A DNA stretch of 64,000 nt from Paenibacillus mendelii (GTDB lineage Bacteria > Bacillota > Bacilli > Paenibacillales > Paenibacillaceae), in the NCBI RefSeq assembly GCF_024498075.1, contig NZ_JANHOF010000025.1, positions 1 to 64,000 of the forward strand. The letters are read 5' to 3'. The stretch's first letter is position 1; every line of letters starts with the position of its first letter. Positions 49,514-57,896 of the stretch are shown in pieces. The position numbers and the translations under genes are program-made. The notes beneath the pieces are model-generated. The model did not search any database, had not been told where the DNA came from, and saw only the letters and a list, made by a program, of their open reading frames with translations.

Positions 49514-50056
49514 ATGTCTCGTATTGGCCGCAAACCGATCCAAGTGCCTGGTGGCGTAAACATTAACTTGGACAGCACTGTAATTACAGTTAAAGGACCG
49601 AAGGGCACGCTTAGCCGTGAACTTCACAAAGACATGAAAGTAGTTCTTGAAGAGAACTCACTTACTGTTGAACGTCCATCCGATAATAAATTGCATCGTT
49701 CTCTGCACGGTACGACTCGCAGCTTGATCGCGAACATGGTGAATGGCGTAACCGAAGGTTTCTCCAAAAACCTTGAACTCGTAGGCGTAGGTTACCGCGC
49801 AAGCAAGAGCGGCGAGAAAGTCGTCTTGAACGTTGGTTACTCGCACCCGGTTGAGATTACACCGGAATCCGGCATTGAGTTCGAACTTCCTTCCAACACG
49901 AAAATCATCGTTAAAGGAATCGATAAAGAACTCGTTGGCGCAACAGCTGCGAAAATCCGTTCCGTACGTGAGCCTGAGCCGTATAAAGGTAAAGGGATCA
50001 AGTATGAAGGCGAGCGTATTATTCGCAAAGAAGGTAAAGCTGGTAAGAAGAAGTAA
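49514..50056 (+). CDS. rplF: 50S ribosomal protein L6
   Basis: A 180-residue protein of two similar domains near the factor-binding site. SRIGRKPIQVPGGV starts it; the C-terminal signature GATAAKIRSVREPEPYKGKGIKYEGE is intact. The SD is ggaggtg. Confidence 0.98.
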   Translation: MSRIGRKPIQVPGGVNINLDSTVITVKGPKGTLSRELHKDMKVVLEENSLTVERPSDNKLHRSLHGTTRSLIANMVNGVTEGFSKNLELVGVGYRASKSGEKVVLNVGYSHPVEITPESGIEFELPSNTKIIVKGIDKELVGATAAKIRSVREPEPYKGKGIKYEGERIIRKEGKAGKKK

Positions 50057-50120
50057 GCGTCCTTCACGGCCGCTTAATCGGATAGCTTCATAAGGACCGA
50101 AAGAAAGGAGTGTCTTTCGA

Positions 50121-50486
50121 ATGATTACAAAAAGCGACAAAAACAAAGCCCGTTTGAAACGTCACCTGCGCGTTCGTAAGAAAATCAACGGCACAGCACA
50201 ACGTCCGCGTTTGTCTGTATTCCGTTCTTCCAAACACATCTACGCACAGTTGATTGACGACGTTCAAGGCGTAACGATCGCAGCCGCATCTACACTCGAC
50301 AAAGAAGTTGGCGAAGTTGGAAATGGTGGTAACGTTGAGGCAGCCCGCAAAATCGGCGAACTCATCGCAAACCGTGCGAAAGCGAAAGGCGTAGAGCAAG
50401 TCGTATTCGACCGTGGCGGATACTTGTATCATGGCAGAATTCAAGCACTGGCAGACGCAGCTCGCGAAGCCGGACTTCAATTCTAA
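50121..50486 (+). CDS. rplR: 50S ribosomal protein L18
   Basis: A 121-residue 5S rRNA-binding protein that works with L5. RLSVFRSSKHIYAQLIDD and VVFDRGGYLYHGRIQALADAAREAGL are the family blocks. The basic N-terminus binds RNA. The SD is aaaggag. Confidence 0.97.
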   Translation: MITKSDKNKARLKRHLRVRKKINGTAQRPRLSVFRSSKHIYAQLIDDVQGVTIAAASTLDKEVGEVGNGGNVEAARKIGELIANRAKAKGVEQVVFDRGGYLYHGRIQALADAAREAGLQF

Positions 50487-50517
50487 TCGACATTACTTAA
50501 TAAGGAGGTAAAACGAC

Positions 50518-51015
50518 TTGCGTATAGATCCGAATGCGTTAGAACTGACTGAAAAAGTAGTTCAAATCAATCGCGTTTCAAAAGTTGTAAAAGGCGGACG
50601 CCGTTTCAGCTTTAGTGCGCTTGTAGTTGTCGGCGATGGCAAAGGCAATGTTGGCGCAGGTATCGGCAAAGCGGGAGAAGTTCCCGATGCAATCCGTAAA
50701 GGCATTGAAGATGCTAAGAAAAACCTGATCCACGTGCCGTTTGTTAGAACAACAATCCCACACCAAGTACTTGGACATTTTGGCGCAGGACGCGTACTGC
50801 TCAAACCGGCATCGGAAGGTACCGGAGTGATCGCTGGCGGCCCTGTTCGTGCTGTTCTTGAGCTAGCTGGTGTAGGCGATATTCTCACGAAATCGCTTGG
50901 TTCTTCCAACTCGATGAACATGGTCAATGCAACGTTAGAAGGACTTTCCCGTCTGAAGCGTGCAGAAGATGTGGCCAAACTACGTGGAAAAACCGTTAAA
51001 GAGCTTTTGGGTTAA
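50518..51015 (+). CDS. rpsE: 30S ribosomal protein S5
   Basis: A 165-residue protein of the decoding region and mRNA entry. VVKGGRRFSFSALVVVGDGKGNVG includes the loop changed in spectinomycin-resistant mutants; it appears unmutated. The start is TTG 50518 after aaggaggt. Confidence 0.97.
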   Translation: MRIDPNALELTEKVVQINRVSKVVKGGRRFSFSALVVVGDGKGNVGAGIGKAGEVPDAIRKGIEDAKKNLIHVPFVRTTIPHQVLGHFGAGRVLLKPASEGTGVIAGGPVRAVLELAGVGDILTKSLGSSNSMNMVNATLEGLSRLKRAEDVAKLRGKTVKELLG

Positions 51016-51028
51016 GGAGGGGAATACG

Positions 51029-51208
51029 ATGGCAAAATTGCAAATCACCCTCGTCCGCAGCCTAATCGGCCGTAACGAGAAGCAACGTGCAACGGTAAAT
51101 ACGCTTGGTTTGCGTAAGATCAACCAATCGGTTGTCCATGATGACAGTCCGGCCATTCGCGGCATGGTGAACCATGTTAGCCATTTGGTAAAAGTTGAAG
51201 AAGTATAA
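51029..51208 (+). CDS. rpmD: 50S ribosomal protein L30
   Basis: A 59-residue protein. LQITLVRSLIGRNEKQRATVNTLGLRKINQSV is characteristic of the bacterial form. I chose ATG 51029 after aaggagggg; the frame extends back into rpsE. A long gap of 242 bases follows, unusual in this cluster. Confidence 0.96.
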   Translation: MAKLQITLVRSLIGRNEKQRATVNTLGLRKINQSVVHDDSPAIRGMVNHVSHLVKVEEV

Positions 51209-51450
51209 AGCATATTGCCGGATCTCGGCATATTCAAACTAACGCTTCAAGCAAGTATTTCATCATGCAATAGAGCTCTACTGGAAGCGGCGCAGCATTG
51301 CAGCGTATGCTTCCGAAACGGGTTTTTGCTTGAATAATACTCAGCAGGTAGCGATGTAATAACTTAGTTTAACCTTCCGAAGCAAGTTTTGCTTGCATGG
51401 AAGTTTAACCTAGGTAGTAGCACAAAAACTTTAAGGAGGTGCAACGAACG
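51209..51450 (+). promoter_or_regulatory. structured gap between rpmD and rplO
   Basis: TTCAAGCAA (51246-51254) pairs with TTGCTTGAA (51326-51334), enclosing ggaagc/gcttcc (51283-51288 with 51309-51314). CGCTTC (51243-51248) could instead pair with GAAGCG (51284-51289), which excludes both stems. A second hairpin, cttcc..gcaag/cttgc..ggaag, lies at 51374-51403. No reading frame is credible. It may be a regulatory leader for rplO-secY. Confidence 0.55.
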
Positions 51451-51891
51451 ATGAAATTGCATGAGCTCACACCAACTGAGGGTTCCCGTCCAGAGGGCTT
51501 TCGTAAAGGTCGTGGTATCGGCAGCGGCAACGGTAAAACGGCTGGCCGTGGTCACAAAGGGCAAAACGCTCGCTCCGGCGGCGGTGTCCGTCCAGGTTTC
51601 GAAGGCGGTCAAAACCCGTTGTACCGTCGTGTTCCTAAGCGCGGCTTCAACAACCCATTCCGTAAAGAGTATGCGATTGTTAACATCGATGAGCTGAACA
51701 GCTTCGCAGCAGGTACGGAAGTAACTCCTGAGCTGCTTATGGAGCAAGGGATCGTCAAAAACCCACAAAGCGGTATCAAAGTTTTGGGTAACGGCGAAAT
51801 CAGCGTTCAGCTGACGGTGAAAGCAAACAAGTTCTCTCAATCTGCGGTAGAGAAAATCCAGGCTGCCGGCGGTAAAACCGAGGTGATCTAA
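51451..51891 (+). CDS. rplO: 50S ribosomal protein L15
   Basis: A 146-residue assembly protein. KLHELTPTEGSRPEGFRKGRGIGSGNGKTAGRGHKGQNAR (in parts) and GFEGGQNPLYRRVPKRGF are its long rRNA-binding N-terminus. The start ATG 51451 follows aaggaggt. secY begins at the next base after its stop. Confidence 0.97.
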   Translation: MKLHELTPTEGSRPEGFRKGRGIGSGNGKTAGRGHKGQNARSGGGVRPGFEGGQNPLYRRVPKRGFNNPFRKEYAIVNIDELNSFAAGTEVTPELLMEQGIVKNPQSGIKVLGNGEISVQLTVKANKFSQSAVEKIQAAGGKTEVI

Positions 51892-53193
51892 TTGTTCAAG
51901 ACCGTGTCCAACATTTGGAAAGTGGAAGACCTCCGCAGACGGATTTTGTTCACCCTGTTCATCTTGTTGATTTACCGTATCGGATCTTTTATCCCGGTCC
52001 CTGGGGTCAATAAAGATGTATTTAAACAGGTTGACCAAAGCGGTGCAGACCTTTTCGGTCTGCTTAACACGTTCTCCGGTGGTGCGCTATTCCAATTTTC
52101 GATCTTCGCAATTGGGATTACGCCGTATATCACGGCGTCCATTATCGTGCAGCTGCTTTCGATGGACGTTATCCCGAAATTCTCCGAATGGGCGAAAGAA
52201 GGGGAGAACGGGAAGAAGAAGCTTGCACAAATTACGCGTTATGGCACGATCATACTCGGGCTAATCCAAGGCTTTGGTACGGCGATTGGCTTCAACCGCC
52301 AGTATCAGTACGAAATGATTCCCGGTGCGACGTTTACGGATTATCTCACCATTGCGATTATCCTGACAGCGGGCACGGCCTTCCTAATGTGGCTCGGTGA
52401 GCAGATTACGGAAAGAGGTATCGGTAACGGAATCTCGATCTTAATCTTTGCCGCAATCGCGGCTTCATTCCCAGGACACATTCGGACGATCTTTACAGAT
52501 CAATTTGTTGATGTTGGAGACGCATTGTTCCTCAATATCGTCAAAGTGGTTATCATGGTTATCGCGATTATCGCGATTATCGTCGGGGTTATCTTCGTGC
52601 AGCAAGGGATTCGCAAAATTCCGGTACAATACGCGAAGCGTGTAGTCGGCCGGAAGATGTATGGCGGTCAATCCACGCACATCCCATTAAAAGTAAACGG
52701 AGCAGGTGTAATACCGGTTATCTTTGCCGTATCACTCTTGATGTTCCCAATTACGATCGCACAGTTCTGGTCTACTCATGAATGGGCGCAATGGGTTCAG
52801 AATCACATGTATTATGATAAGCCACTCGGTATGGTGCTTTACATCATACTGATTATTGGGTTTACGTTCTTCTATACCTTCGTGCAAATCAATCCTGTGC
52901 AAATGGCCGATCAAATGAAAAAGAATGGTGGTTATATTCCGGGAATACGTCCGGGTAAGCCGACTTCCTCTTACATCACTCGTGTCATGTCGCGGATTAC
53001 GCTAAGCGGTGCACTCTTCCTGGCGGTAATTTCGATTCTACCTGTTGCTTTTGGTTCATTGGCAGGACTAGATCGTTCCGTACAGCTTGGAGGAACTTCA
53101 TTGCTGATCGTCGTCGGTGTTGCGCTTGATACGATGAAGCAAATCGAGAGCCAATTGATTAAGCGCCATTACAAAGGGTTTATCAATAAATAA
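51892..53193 (+). CDS. secY: preprotein translocase subunit SecY
   Basis: The 433-residue channel subunit with ten transmembrane helices. The first helix is RRRILFTLFILLIYRIGSFIPVPG, and the plug region follows (FGLLNTFSGGALFQFSIFAIGITPYI in blocks). Cytoplasmic loops hold RKIPVQYAKRVVG, and the C-terminus QIESQLIKRHYKGFI. The TTG start at 51892 touches the rplO stop, with gaggtga as SD, so the two are likely coupled. With SecE it forms the export pore. Confidence 0.97.
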   Translation: MFKTVSNIWKVEDLRRRILFTLFILLIYRIGSFIPVPGVNKDVFKQVDQSGADLFGLLNTFSGGALFQFSIFAIGITPYITASIIVQLLSMDVIPKFSEWAKEGENGKKKLAQITRYGTIILGLIQGFGTAIGFNRQYQYEMIPGATFTDYLTIAIILTAGTAFLMWLGEQITERGIGNGISILIFAAIAASFPGHIRTIFTDQFVDVGDALFLNIVKVVIMVIAIIAIIVGVIFVQQGIRKIPVQYAKRVVGRKMYGGQSTHIPLKVNGAGVIPVIFAVSLLMFPITIAQFWSTHEWAQWVQNHMYYDKPLGMVLYIILIIGFTFFYTFVQINPVQMADQMKKNGGYIPGIRPGKPTSSYITRVMSRITLSGALFLAVISILPVAFGSLAGLDRSVQLGGTSLLIVVGVALDTMKQIESQLIKRHYKGFINK

Positions 53194-53282
53194 CGATAGG
53201 TTCAAATTCGGGCTTCCGCACTTCCTGTTCTCGTGCTGGAACCCGTTTAGGGCCTATTGTGCTTAAAGCGAGGAACACGCTA

Positions 53283-53936
53283 ATGAACATTTTATTCATG
53301 GGTCCTCCCGGCGCTGGGAAAGGCACGCAAGCCGAGCGAATTGTCGATACTTTCGGCATACCGCATATATCGACGGGCGATGCATTCCGCTTGGCTATGA
53401 AAGAAGGCACGCCGCTTGGGCAAAAGGCGAAAGAATACGTTGACCAGGGGCTTCTCGTACCGGACGAAATCACTAACGGTATCGTTCGTGAACGTCTGCT
53501 GCTGGAAGACTGCAACAAAGGCTTTCTGCTCGACGGTTTCCCGCGGACGCTTCAACAAGCAGAAGCGCTTGATCATATGCTCTCCGATATGGGGCGCAGC
53601 ATCGATCATGTCGTGAACTTGAGAGTTGACCGCGGTTTGCTGCTTGCGCGGCTGACCGGTCGTCGCATTTGCAAATCATGTGGCTCAACTTACCACGTCA
53701 TGTTCAATCCTCCGAAACAAGAGGGTGTATGTGATAAATGCGGCGGCGAGCTGTATCAGCGGTCAGACGATACGGAAGCGAAAGTTGGTACACGTCTCGA
53801 CGAATACATTTCCAAGACAGCTCCACTGCTCAATTACTACACAGGCAAAGGGCTGCTCCGCGAAGTGGACGGCGAGAAGGAAATCGACGAGGTAACGGCA
53901 GATATCGTATCTTGTTTGCGAGGTTCTGCAGAATGA
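53283..53936 (+). CDS. adk: adenylate kinase
   Basis: A 217-residue enzyme that interconverts ATP + AMP and 2 ADP. The P-loop is GPPGAGKGTQ (7-16). The lid domain carries a structural zinc site, Cys130, Cys133, Cys150 and Cys153 (CKSC and CDKC), typical of Gram-positive long-form Adk. DGFPRTLQQAE binds AMP. ATG 53283 is chosen since MNILFMGPPG is the family start. The stop overlaps map in ATGA. Confidence 0.97.
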   Translation: MNILFMGPPGAGKGTQAERIVDTFGIPHISTGDAFRLAMKEGTPLGQKAKEYVDQGLLVPDEITNGIVRERLLLEDCNKGFLLDGFPRTLQQAEALDHMLSDMGRSIDHVVNLRVDRGLLLARLTGRRICKSCGSTYHVMFNPPKQEGVCDKCGGELYQRSDDTEAKVGTRLDEYISKTAPLLNYYTGKGLLREVDGEKEIDEVTADIVSCLRGSAE

Positions 53937-54694
53937 TTATATGCAAATCCGAAGCGGAGTTGCGATATATGAGGGAAGCTGGCAGGATCGTTGCCGAGAC
54001 TCATCGTTTGCTCAAGCAGGCGGTTCGTCCAGGCGTTACGACCCGCGAGCTTGACGGCATTGCGGAGACATTCATTCGAAGTCAAAAAGCCGTACCTTCT
54101 TTCAAAGGTTACAATCAATTTCCTGGCAGTATTTGCGCTTCTGTAAACGAAGAGCTGGTGCACGGGATTCCGGGTTCACGCAAGCTGAATGACGGCGATA
54201 TCATCAGTATCGATATCGGTGCCCAATTCGAAGGCTTCCATGGCGACTCCGCCTGGACGTACGGTGTTGGGGATATCAGTGAAGAAACGCAGCGTCTGCT
54301 TGATGTGACCGAACAGTCACTCTATGCCGGACTTGCACTAGTGAAACCGGATGTTCGGTTGTTTACGATCTCGCATGCAATTCAAAAAGTGATCGAAGAG
54401 GCTAGCTTCTCCGTCGTTCGTGAATATGTTGGTCATGGTATAGGTGCAGACCTCCATGAAGAACCGCAAATTCCGAACTACGGCATACCGGATCGCGGAC
54501 CGCGTCTGAAACCAGGCATGGTGCTCGCAATCGAACCGATGGTCATCATTGGAGAACGGTACGTTCGTACGCTGGAGGATAATTGGACGGTTGTTACGCA
54601 GGACGGTACATGGTGCGCTCATTTTGAGCATACTGTAGCGGTAACTGCGGATGGCTATGAAATTTTAACCCAAAGTGGAGAGCAGGCAGGTTGA
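53933..54694 (+). CDS. map: methionine aminopeptidase type I
   Basis: A 253-residue enzyme that removes the starting Met from new proteins. Metal ligands are in SIDIGAQFEGFHGDSAWTY (two Asp), GHGIGADLHEEP (His), AIEPM (Glu) and HFEHTVAV (Glu). It starts within the adk stop (ATGA). The open frame extends upstream over adk in another frame, but that part is spurious. Its stop overlaps the next start. Confidence 0.97.
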   Translation: MIICKSEAELRYMREAGRIVAETHRLLKQAVRPGVTTRELDGIAETFIRSQKAVPSFKGYNQFPGSICASVNEELVHGIPGSRKLNDGDIISIDIGAQFEGFHGDSAWTYGVGDISEETQRLLDVTEQSLYAGLALVKPDVRLFTISHAIQKVIEEASFSVVREYVGHGIGADLHEEPQIPNYGIPDRGPRLKPGMVLAIEPMVIIGERYVRTLEDNWTVVTQDGTWCAHFEHTVAVTADGYEILTQSGEQAG

Positions 54695-54981
54695 GCGCAT
54701 TGGAAATAATGCCTGAAATCGGCCGCATCGTCAAAGTGCTGCGCGGGAAGGACGAAGGAGACTTTGCCATCATCATCGGTATTGTCGATGATCGTTTCGT
54801 ACTCATTGCAGACGGCGACAAGCGGCGCTTCGATCAACCGAAGAAGAAGAACGCTATGCATCTTCTGATGCAACCGGTCGTCAGTCATGAAGTGACGGAC
54901 AGCATGCGGGAAACCGGCCGAGTAACCAACGCCAAGCTGCGTTTTGCGATTCAGAAGTATGTGCAAGGGAAAGGAGAATGA
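54691..54981 (+). CDS. KOW-domain RNA-binding protein, L14e-like (YbzG-like)
   Basis: A 96-residue protein with an N-terminal KOW-type segment (IGRIVKVLRGKDEGDFAIIIGIVDDRFVLIADG), similar to archaeal L14e/L6e-type proteins. It is conserved between map and infA in Bacillota, where Bacillus has ybzG. A ribosome-linked RNA-binding role is inferred. TTG 54691 overlaps the map stop, and its own stop overlaps the infA region, so the three are tightly coupled. Confidence 0.82.
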   Translation: MSALEIMPEIGRIVKVLRGKDEGDFAIIIGIVDDRFVLIADGDKRRFDQPKKKNAMHLLMQPVVSHEVTDSMRETGRVTNAKLRFAIQKYVQGKGE

Positions 54982-54983
54982 CT

Positions 54984-55199
54984 GTGGCCAAAGAAGACGT
55001 CATTGAAGTCGAAGGTACGGTCGTCGAACCGCTGCCCAACGCTATGTTCAAGGTAGAACTGGAAAACGGACATCAAATTCTCGCCCATGTATCGGGCAAG
55101 CTCAGAATGCACTTCATCCGCATTCTGACCGGAGATAAAGTGGTCATTCAGTTGTCGCCTTATGATCTGTCTAGAGGACGCATTACCTATCGGAAGTAG
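54984..55199 (+). CDS. infA: translation initiation factor IF-1
   Basis: A 71-residue OB-fold factor that blocks the A site during initiation. EDVIEVEGTVVEPLPNAMFKVELENGH and HVSGKLRMHFIRILTGDKV are near-identical to Bacillus. GTG 54984 sits eight bases after aaggag and gives the family start MAKEDVIEVEG; ATG 54978 is an alternative only three bases from the SD. Confidence 0.96.
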   Translation: MAKEDVIEVEGTVVEPLPNAMFKVELENGHQILAHVSGKLRMHFIRILTGDKVVIQLSPYDLSRGRITYRK

Positions 55200-55247
55200 A
55201 CCTTCTTAGAGCGGGTCTTCTGACGAAGAACTCGGGAGGTAATCACA

Positions 55248-55361
55248 ATGAAGGTTAGACCTTCTGTTAAGCCAATTTGCGAGAAATGCAAAGTCATTCG
55301 CCGCAAAGGCAACGTTATGGTGATCTGTGAAAATCCGAAACACAAACAAAAACAAGGATAA
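55248..55361 (+). CDS. rpmJ: 50S ribosomal protein L36
   Basis: A 37-residue zinc-type L36. MKVRPSVKPICEKCKVIRRK and VMVICENPKHKQKQG give Cys11, Cys14, Cys27 and His32 as zinc ligands. The SD is gggaggt. It lies between infA and rpsM, the standard order. Confidence 0.96.
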   Translation: MKVRPSVKPICEKCKVIRRKGNVMVICENPKHKQKQG

Positions 55362-55378
55362 AGGAGGGATAACGTTAC

Positions 55379-55747
55379 ATGGCACGTATTGCTGGTGTAG
55401 ACTTGCCGCGTGATAAACGCGTAGTTATCGCTTTGACGTACATTTTCGGAATCGGTAAAACGACGGCCGACAAAATCTTGAGCACAACGGGTATCAGTGA
55501 ACAAACCCGCGTTCGCGATTTGACGGAAGACGAAGTTAGCCGCTTGCGCGAAACAATCGACAAAACGGTAAAAGTTGAAGGCGACCTTCGTCGCGAGATT
55601 TCGCTTAATATTAAGCGTCTGATTGAGATCGGCTGCTATCGTGGCGTTCGCCACCGTCGTGGGCTGCCTGTTCGCGGACAACGAACGAAAACAAATGCTC
55701 GTACGCGTAAAGGTCCTCGTCGGACTGTAGCGAACAAGAAGAAATAA
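55379..55747 (+). CDS. rpsM: 30S ribosomal protein S13
   Basis: A 122-residue head protein that bridges to the 50S and tRNA. ARIAGVDLPRDKRVVIALTYIFGIGKTTA and the basic tail RGLPVRGQRTKTNARTRKGPRRTVANKKK (in blocks) are typical. The SD is ggaggg. Confidence 0.97.
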   Translation: MARIAGVDLPRDKRVVIALTYIFGIGKTTADKILSTTGISEQTRVRDLTEDEVSRLRETIDKTVKVEGDLRREISLNIKRLIEIGCYRGVRHRRGLPVRGQRTKTNARTRKGPRRTVANKKK

Positions 55748-55765
55748 TAAGGGGGGATAACTAAA

Positions 55766-56161
55766 ATGGCTAAACCGAAAAAAGTGGTTCGTACCAAACG
55801 TCGTGACCGCAAAAATATCGAGTCGGGCGTAGCGCACATCCGCTCCACGTTCAACAACACGATCGTCACGATTACCGACCCGCACGGCAATGCGATTTCC
55901 TGGGCAAGCTCAGGTAACCTCGGGTTCAAAGGTTCCCGCAAAAGCACGCCGTTCGCAGCACAAATGGCAGCAGAATCTGCAGCTAAAGCGGCTATGGAAC
56001 ACGGTATGAAAGCAGTTGAAGTGATGGTTAAAGGTCCAGGCGCTGGCCGTGAAGCGGCAATCCGCTCATTGCAGGCTGCTGGTCTTGAAGTTAACCTCAT
56101 TAAGGACGTAACACCTGTTCCGCATAACGGATGCCGTCCGCCGAAACGTCGTCGCGTGTAG
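55766..56161 (+). CDS. rpsK: 30S ribosomal protein S11
   Basis: A 131-residue platform protein near the mRNA exit. STFNNTIVTITDPHGNAISWASSG, then KSTPFAAQMAAESAAKAAMEHG and the C-terminal TPVPHNGCRPPKRRRV are intact. It follows rpsM by 18 bases. Confidence 0.98.
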   Translation: MAKPKKVVRTKRRDRKNIESGVAHIRSTFNNTIVTITDPHGNAISWASSGNLGFKGSRKSTPFAAQMAAESAAKAAMEHGMKAVEVMVKGPGAGREAAIRSLQAAGLEVNLIKDVTPVPHNGCRPPKRRRV

Positions 56162-56288
56162 TCATACACTTGTGGTATCAAATAACAACAACTTGTGAAT
56201 AATGGTTGTGAAGGTTTGCCATACTACATGATTTGACTACATTAGCGATCATGGTAACGGAGCGACGTTTTGAAGGAGGGTACTATTA

Positions 56289-57233
56289 GTGATTGAGATC
56301 GAAAAGCCGAAAATCGAAACCGTAGAGCTGAACGAGGATGGCACTTACGGACGTTTCGTAGTCGAACCGCTGGAACGCGGATATGGCACGACACTAGGAA
56401 ATTCGCTGCGCCGAATTCTGTTGTCGTCGCTGCCGGGTGCAGCTGTAACCTCGGTTCAAATCGACGGTGTGCTTCACGAGTTTTCCACGGTTCCGGGAGT
56501 GATTGAGGACGTTACCGAAATCATTCTGAACCTGAAAAGTCTTTCGCTCAAAATCCATTCCGACGAAGAGAAGGTATTGGAGATTGATGCGGAAGGCGAT
56601 GGTAACGTAACGGCGGGCGATATTCGCGCGGACAGCGATGTCGAAATATTGAGCCCTGATCTTCATATCGCGACCCTGGCTTCCGGTGCGCGGCTCCATA
56701 TGCGGGTATTTGCAAATCGTGGACGCGGCTATGTTCAAGCGGACCGTAATAAGCGTGATGATCAACCAATTGGTGTTATTCCAGTTGATTCGATTTACAC
56801 CCCAATTACACGCGTGAACTACAGCGTCGAGAATACCCGTGTCGGTCAAGTGACCAACTACGACAAACTAACGCTTGAAGTATGGACCGACGGCAGCATT
56901 CGGCCGGAAGAGGCAGTAAGTCTCGGAGCCAAAATTTTAACGGAGCATCTTGATTTATTCGTCGGGTTGACCGATGAAGCGAAAGATGCTGAAATTATGG
57001 TTGAGAAAGAAGAAGACAAGAAAGAAAAAGTCCTCGAGATGACGATTGAGGAACTGGATCTTTCGGTACGCTCGTACAATTGTCTGAAACGTGCAGGCAT
57101 CAATACCGTACAAGAGCTAATCACGAAAACGGAAGAAGACATGATGAAAGTCCGGAACCTCGGACGCAAGTCTTTGGAAGAAGTTCAAGAGAAGCTCGAA
57201 GAACTCGGTCTTGGCCTTCGCATGGAGGAGTAA
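56289..57233 (+). CDS. rpoA: DNA-directed RNA polymerase subunit alpha
   Basis: The 314-residue scaffold subunit. The N-terminal domain holds GRFVVEPLERGYGTTLGNSLRRILLSSLPGAAV (dimer and beta contact, in blocks), and the C-terminal domain LDLSVRSYNCLKRAGINTVQEL and MMKVRNLGRKSLEEV binds UP elements and activators. The start is GTG 56289 after aaggaggg. The 127-base gap before it shows no clear promoter. Confidence 0.98.
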   Translation: MIEIEKPKIETVELNEDGTYGRFVVEPLERGYGTTLGNSLRRILLSSLPGAAVTSVQIDGVLHEFSTVPGVIEDVTEIILNLKSLSLKIHSDEEKVLEIDAEGDGNVTAGDIRADSDVEILSPDLHIATLASGARLHMRVFANRGRGYVQADRNKRDDQPIGVIPVDSIYTPITRVNYSVENTRVGQVTNYDKLTLEVWTDGSIRPEEAVSLGAKILTEHLDLFVGLTDEAKDAEIMVEKEEDKKEKVLEMTIEELDLSVRSYNCLKRAGINTVQELITKTEEDMMKVRNLGRKSLEEVQEKLEELGLGLRMEE

Positions 57234-57359
57234 CAGCAGGTTGGTTACACTAGCCTAAGTGAATGCTTTCTAGGATCAGATTTGCTGGCAACTGCGCCTC
57301 AAAACTTTCTTGGATATCCCACAGCGTTGCTTAGCAAATCTTTAAGGAGGGGAAAATCA

Positions 57360-57725
57360 ATGGCATATTCTAAGTTGAGCCGTGACGCAAGCTCGCGTAA
57401 AGCACTGTTCCGCGATCTGGTCACCGACTTGTTCCTGTATGAGCGCATTCAAACGACGGAAGCGAAAGCGAAAGAACTTCGCCCGATCGCTGAGAAGCTG
57501 ATTACGCTTGCGAAACGTGGCGATCTTCATGCTCGTCGTCAAGTAGCTGCTTTCGTTCGCCGCGAGTCAATCGATGGTGGGCAGGACGCAATCCAAAAAC
57601 TGTTCTCCGAATTGGCTACCCGTTACTCGGAACGTCCGGGCGGTTACACGCGGATTCTGAAGCTGGGACCACGCCGTGGCGATTCAGCGCCTATGGTATA
57701 TTTGGAACTAGTGGATCGCGCGTAG
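57360..57725 (+). CDS. rplQ: 50S ribosomal protein L17
   Basis: A 121-residue protein near the tunnel exit. AYSKLSRDASSRKALFRDLVTDLFLYERIQTTEAKAKELR (in parts) is the signature. I chose ATG 57360 after aaggagggg; the frame extends back to 57282. It is the last gene of the alpha cluster and is followed by a terminator. Confidence 0.97.
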   Translation: MAYSKLSRDASSRKALFRDLVTDLFLYERIQTTEAKAKELRPIAEKLITLAKRGDLHARRQVAAFVRRESIDGGQDAIQKLFSELATRYSERPGGYTRILKLGPRRGDSAPMVYLELVDRA

Positions 57726-57730
57726 ATAAG

Positions 57731-57760
57731 AAAGGGTGGACCTTGCGGCCACCTTTTTTT
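57731..57760 (+). terminator. terminator after rplQ
   Basis: ggtgg (57735-57739) pairs with ccacc (57749-57753), an inner cc/gg step adds to it, and seven T follow. No ECF transporter genes lie between it and truA. Confidence 0.85.
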
Positions 57761-57896
57761 GTTTGAAAACCGGAAGTCTCTGGGTGCACGATTGGGATCC
57801 GTTAATAGTTTGGGACAACTTCTTGAGAGATTGTACAAAGCATCTCCAACCGGCTGTCCGCGATGACGCCTTGTCGGCGGGGAAGGAGCTGCGTCA

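Noticed and set aside
53738..53932. 65-codon upstream extension of map
   Set aside because: It overlaps adk in another frame; the ATGA junction at 53933 and the family start are better.
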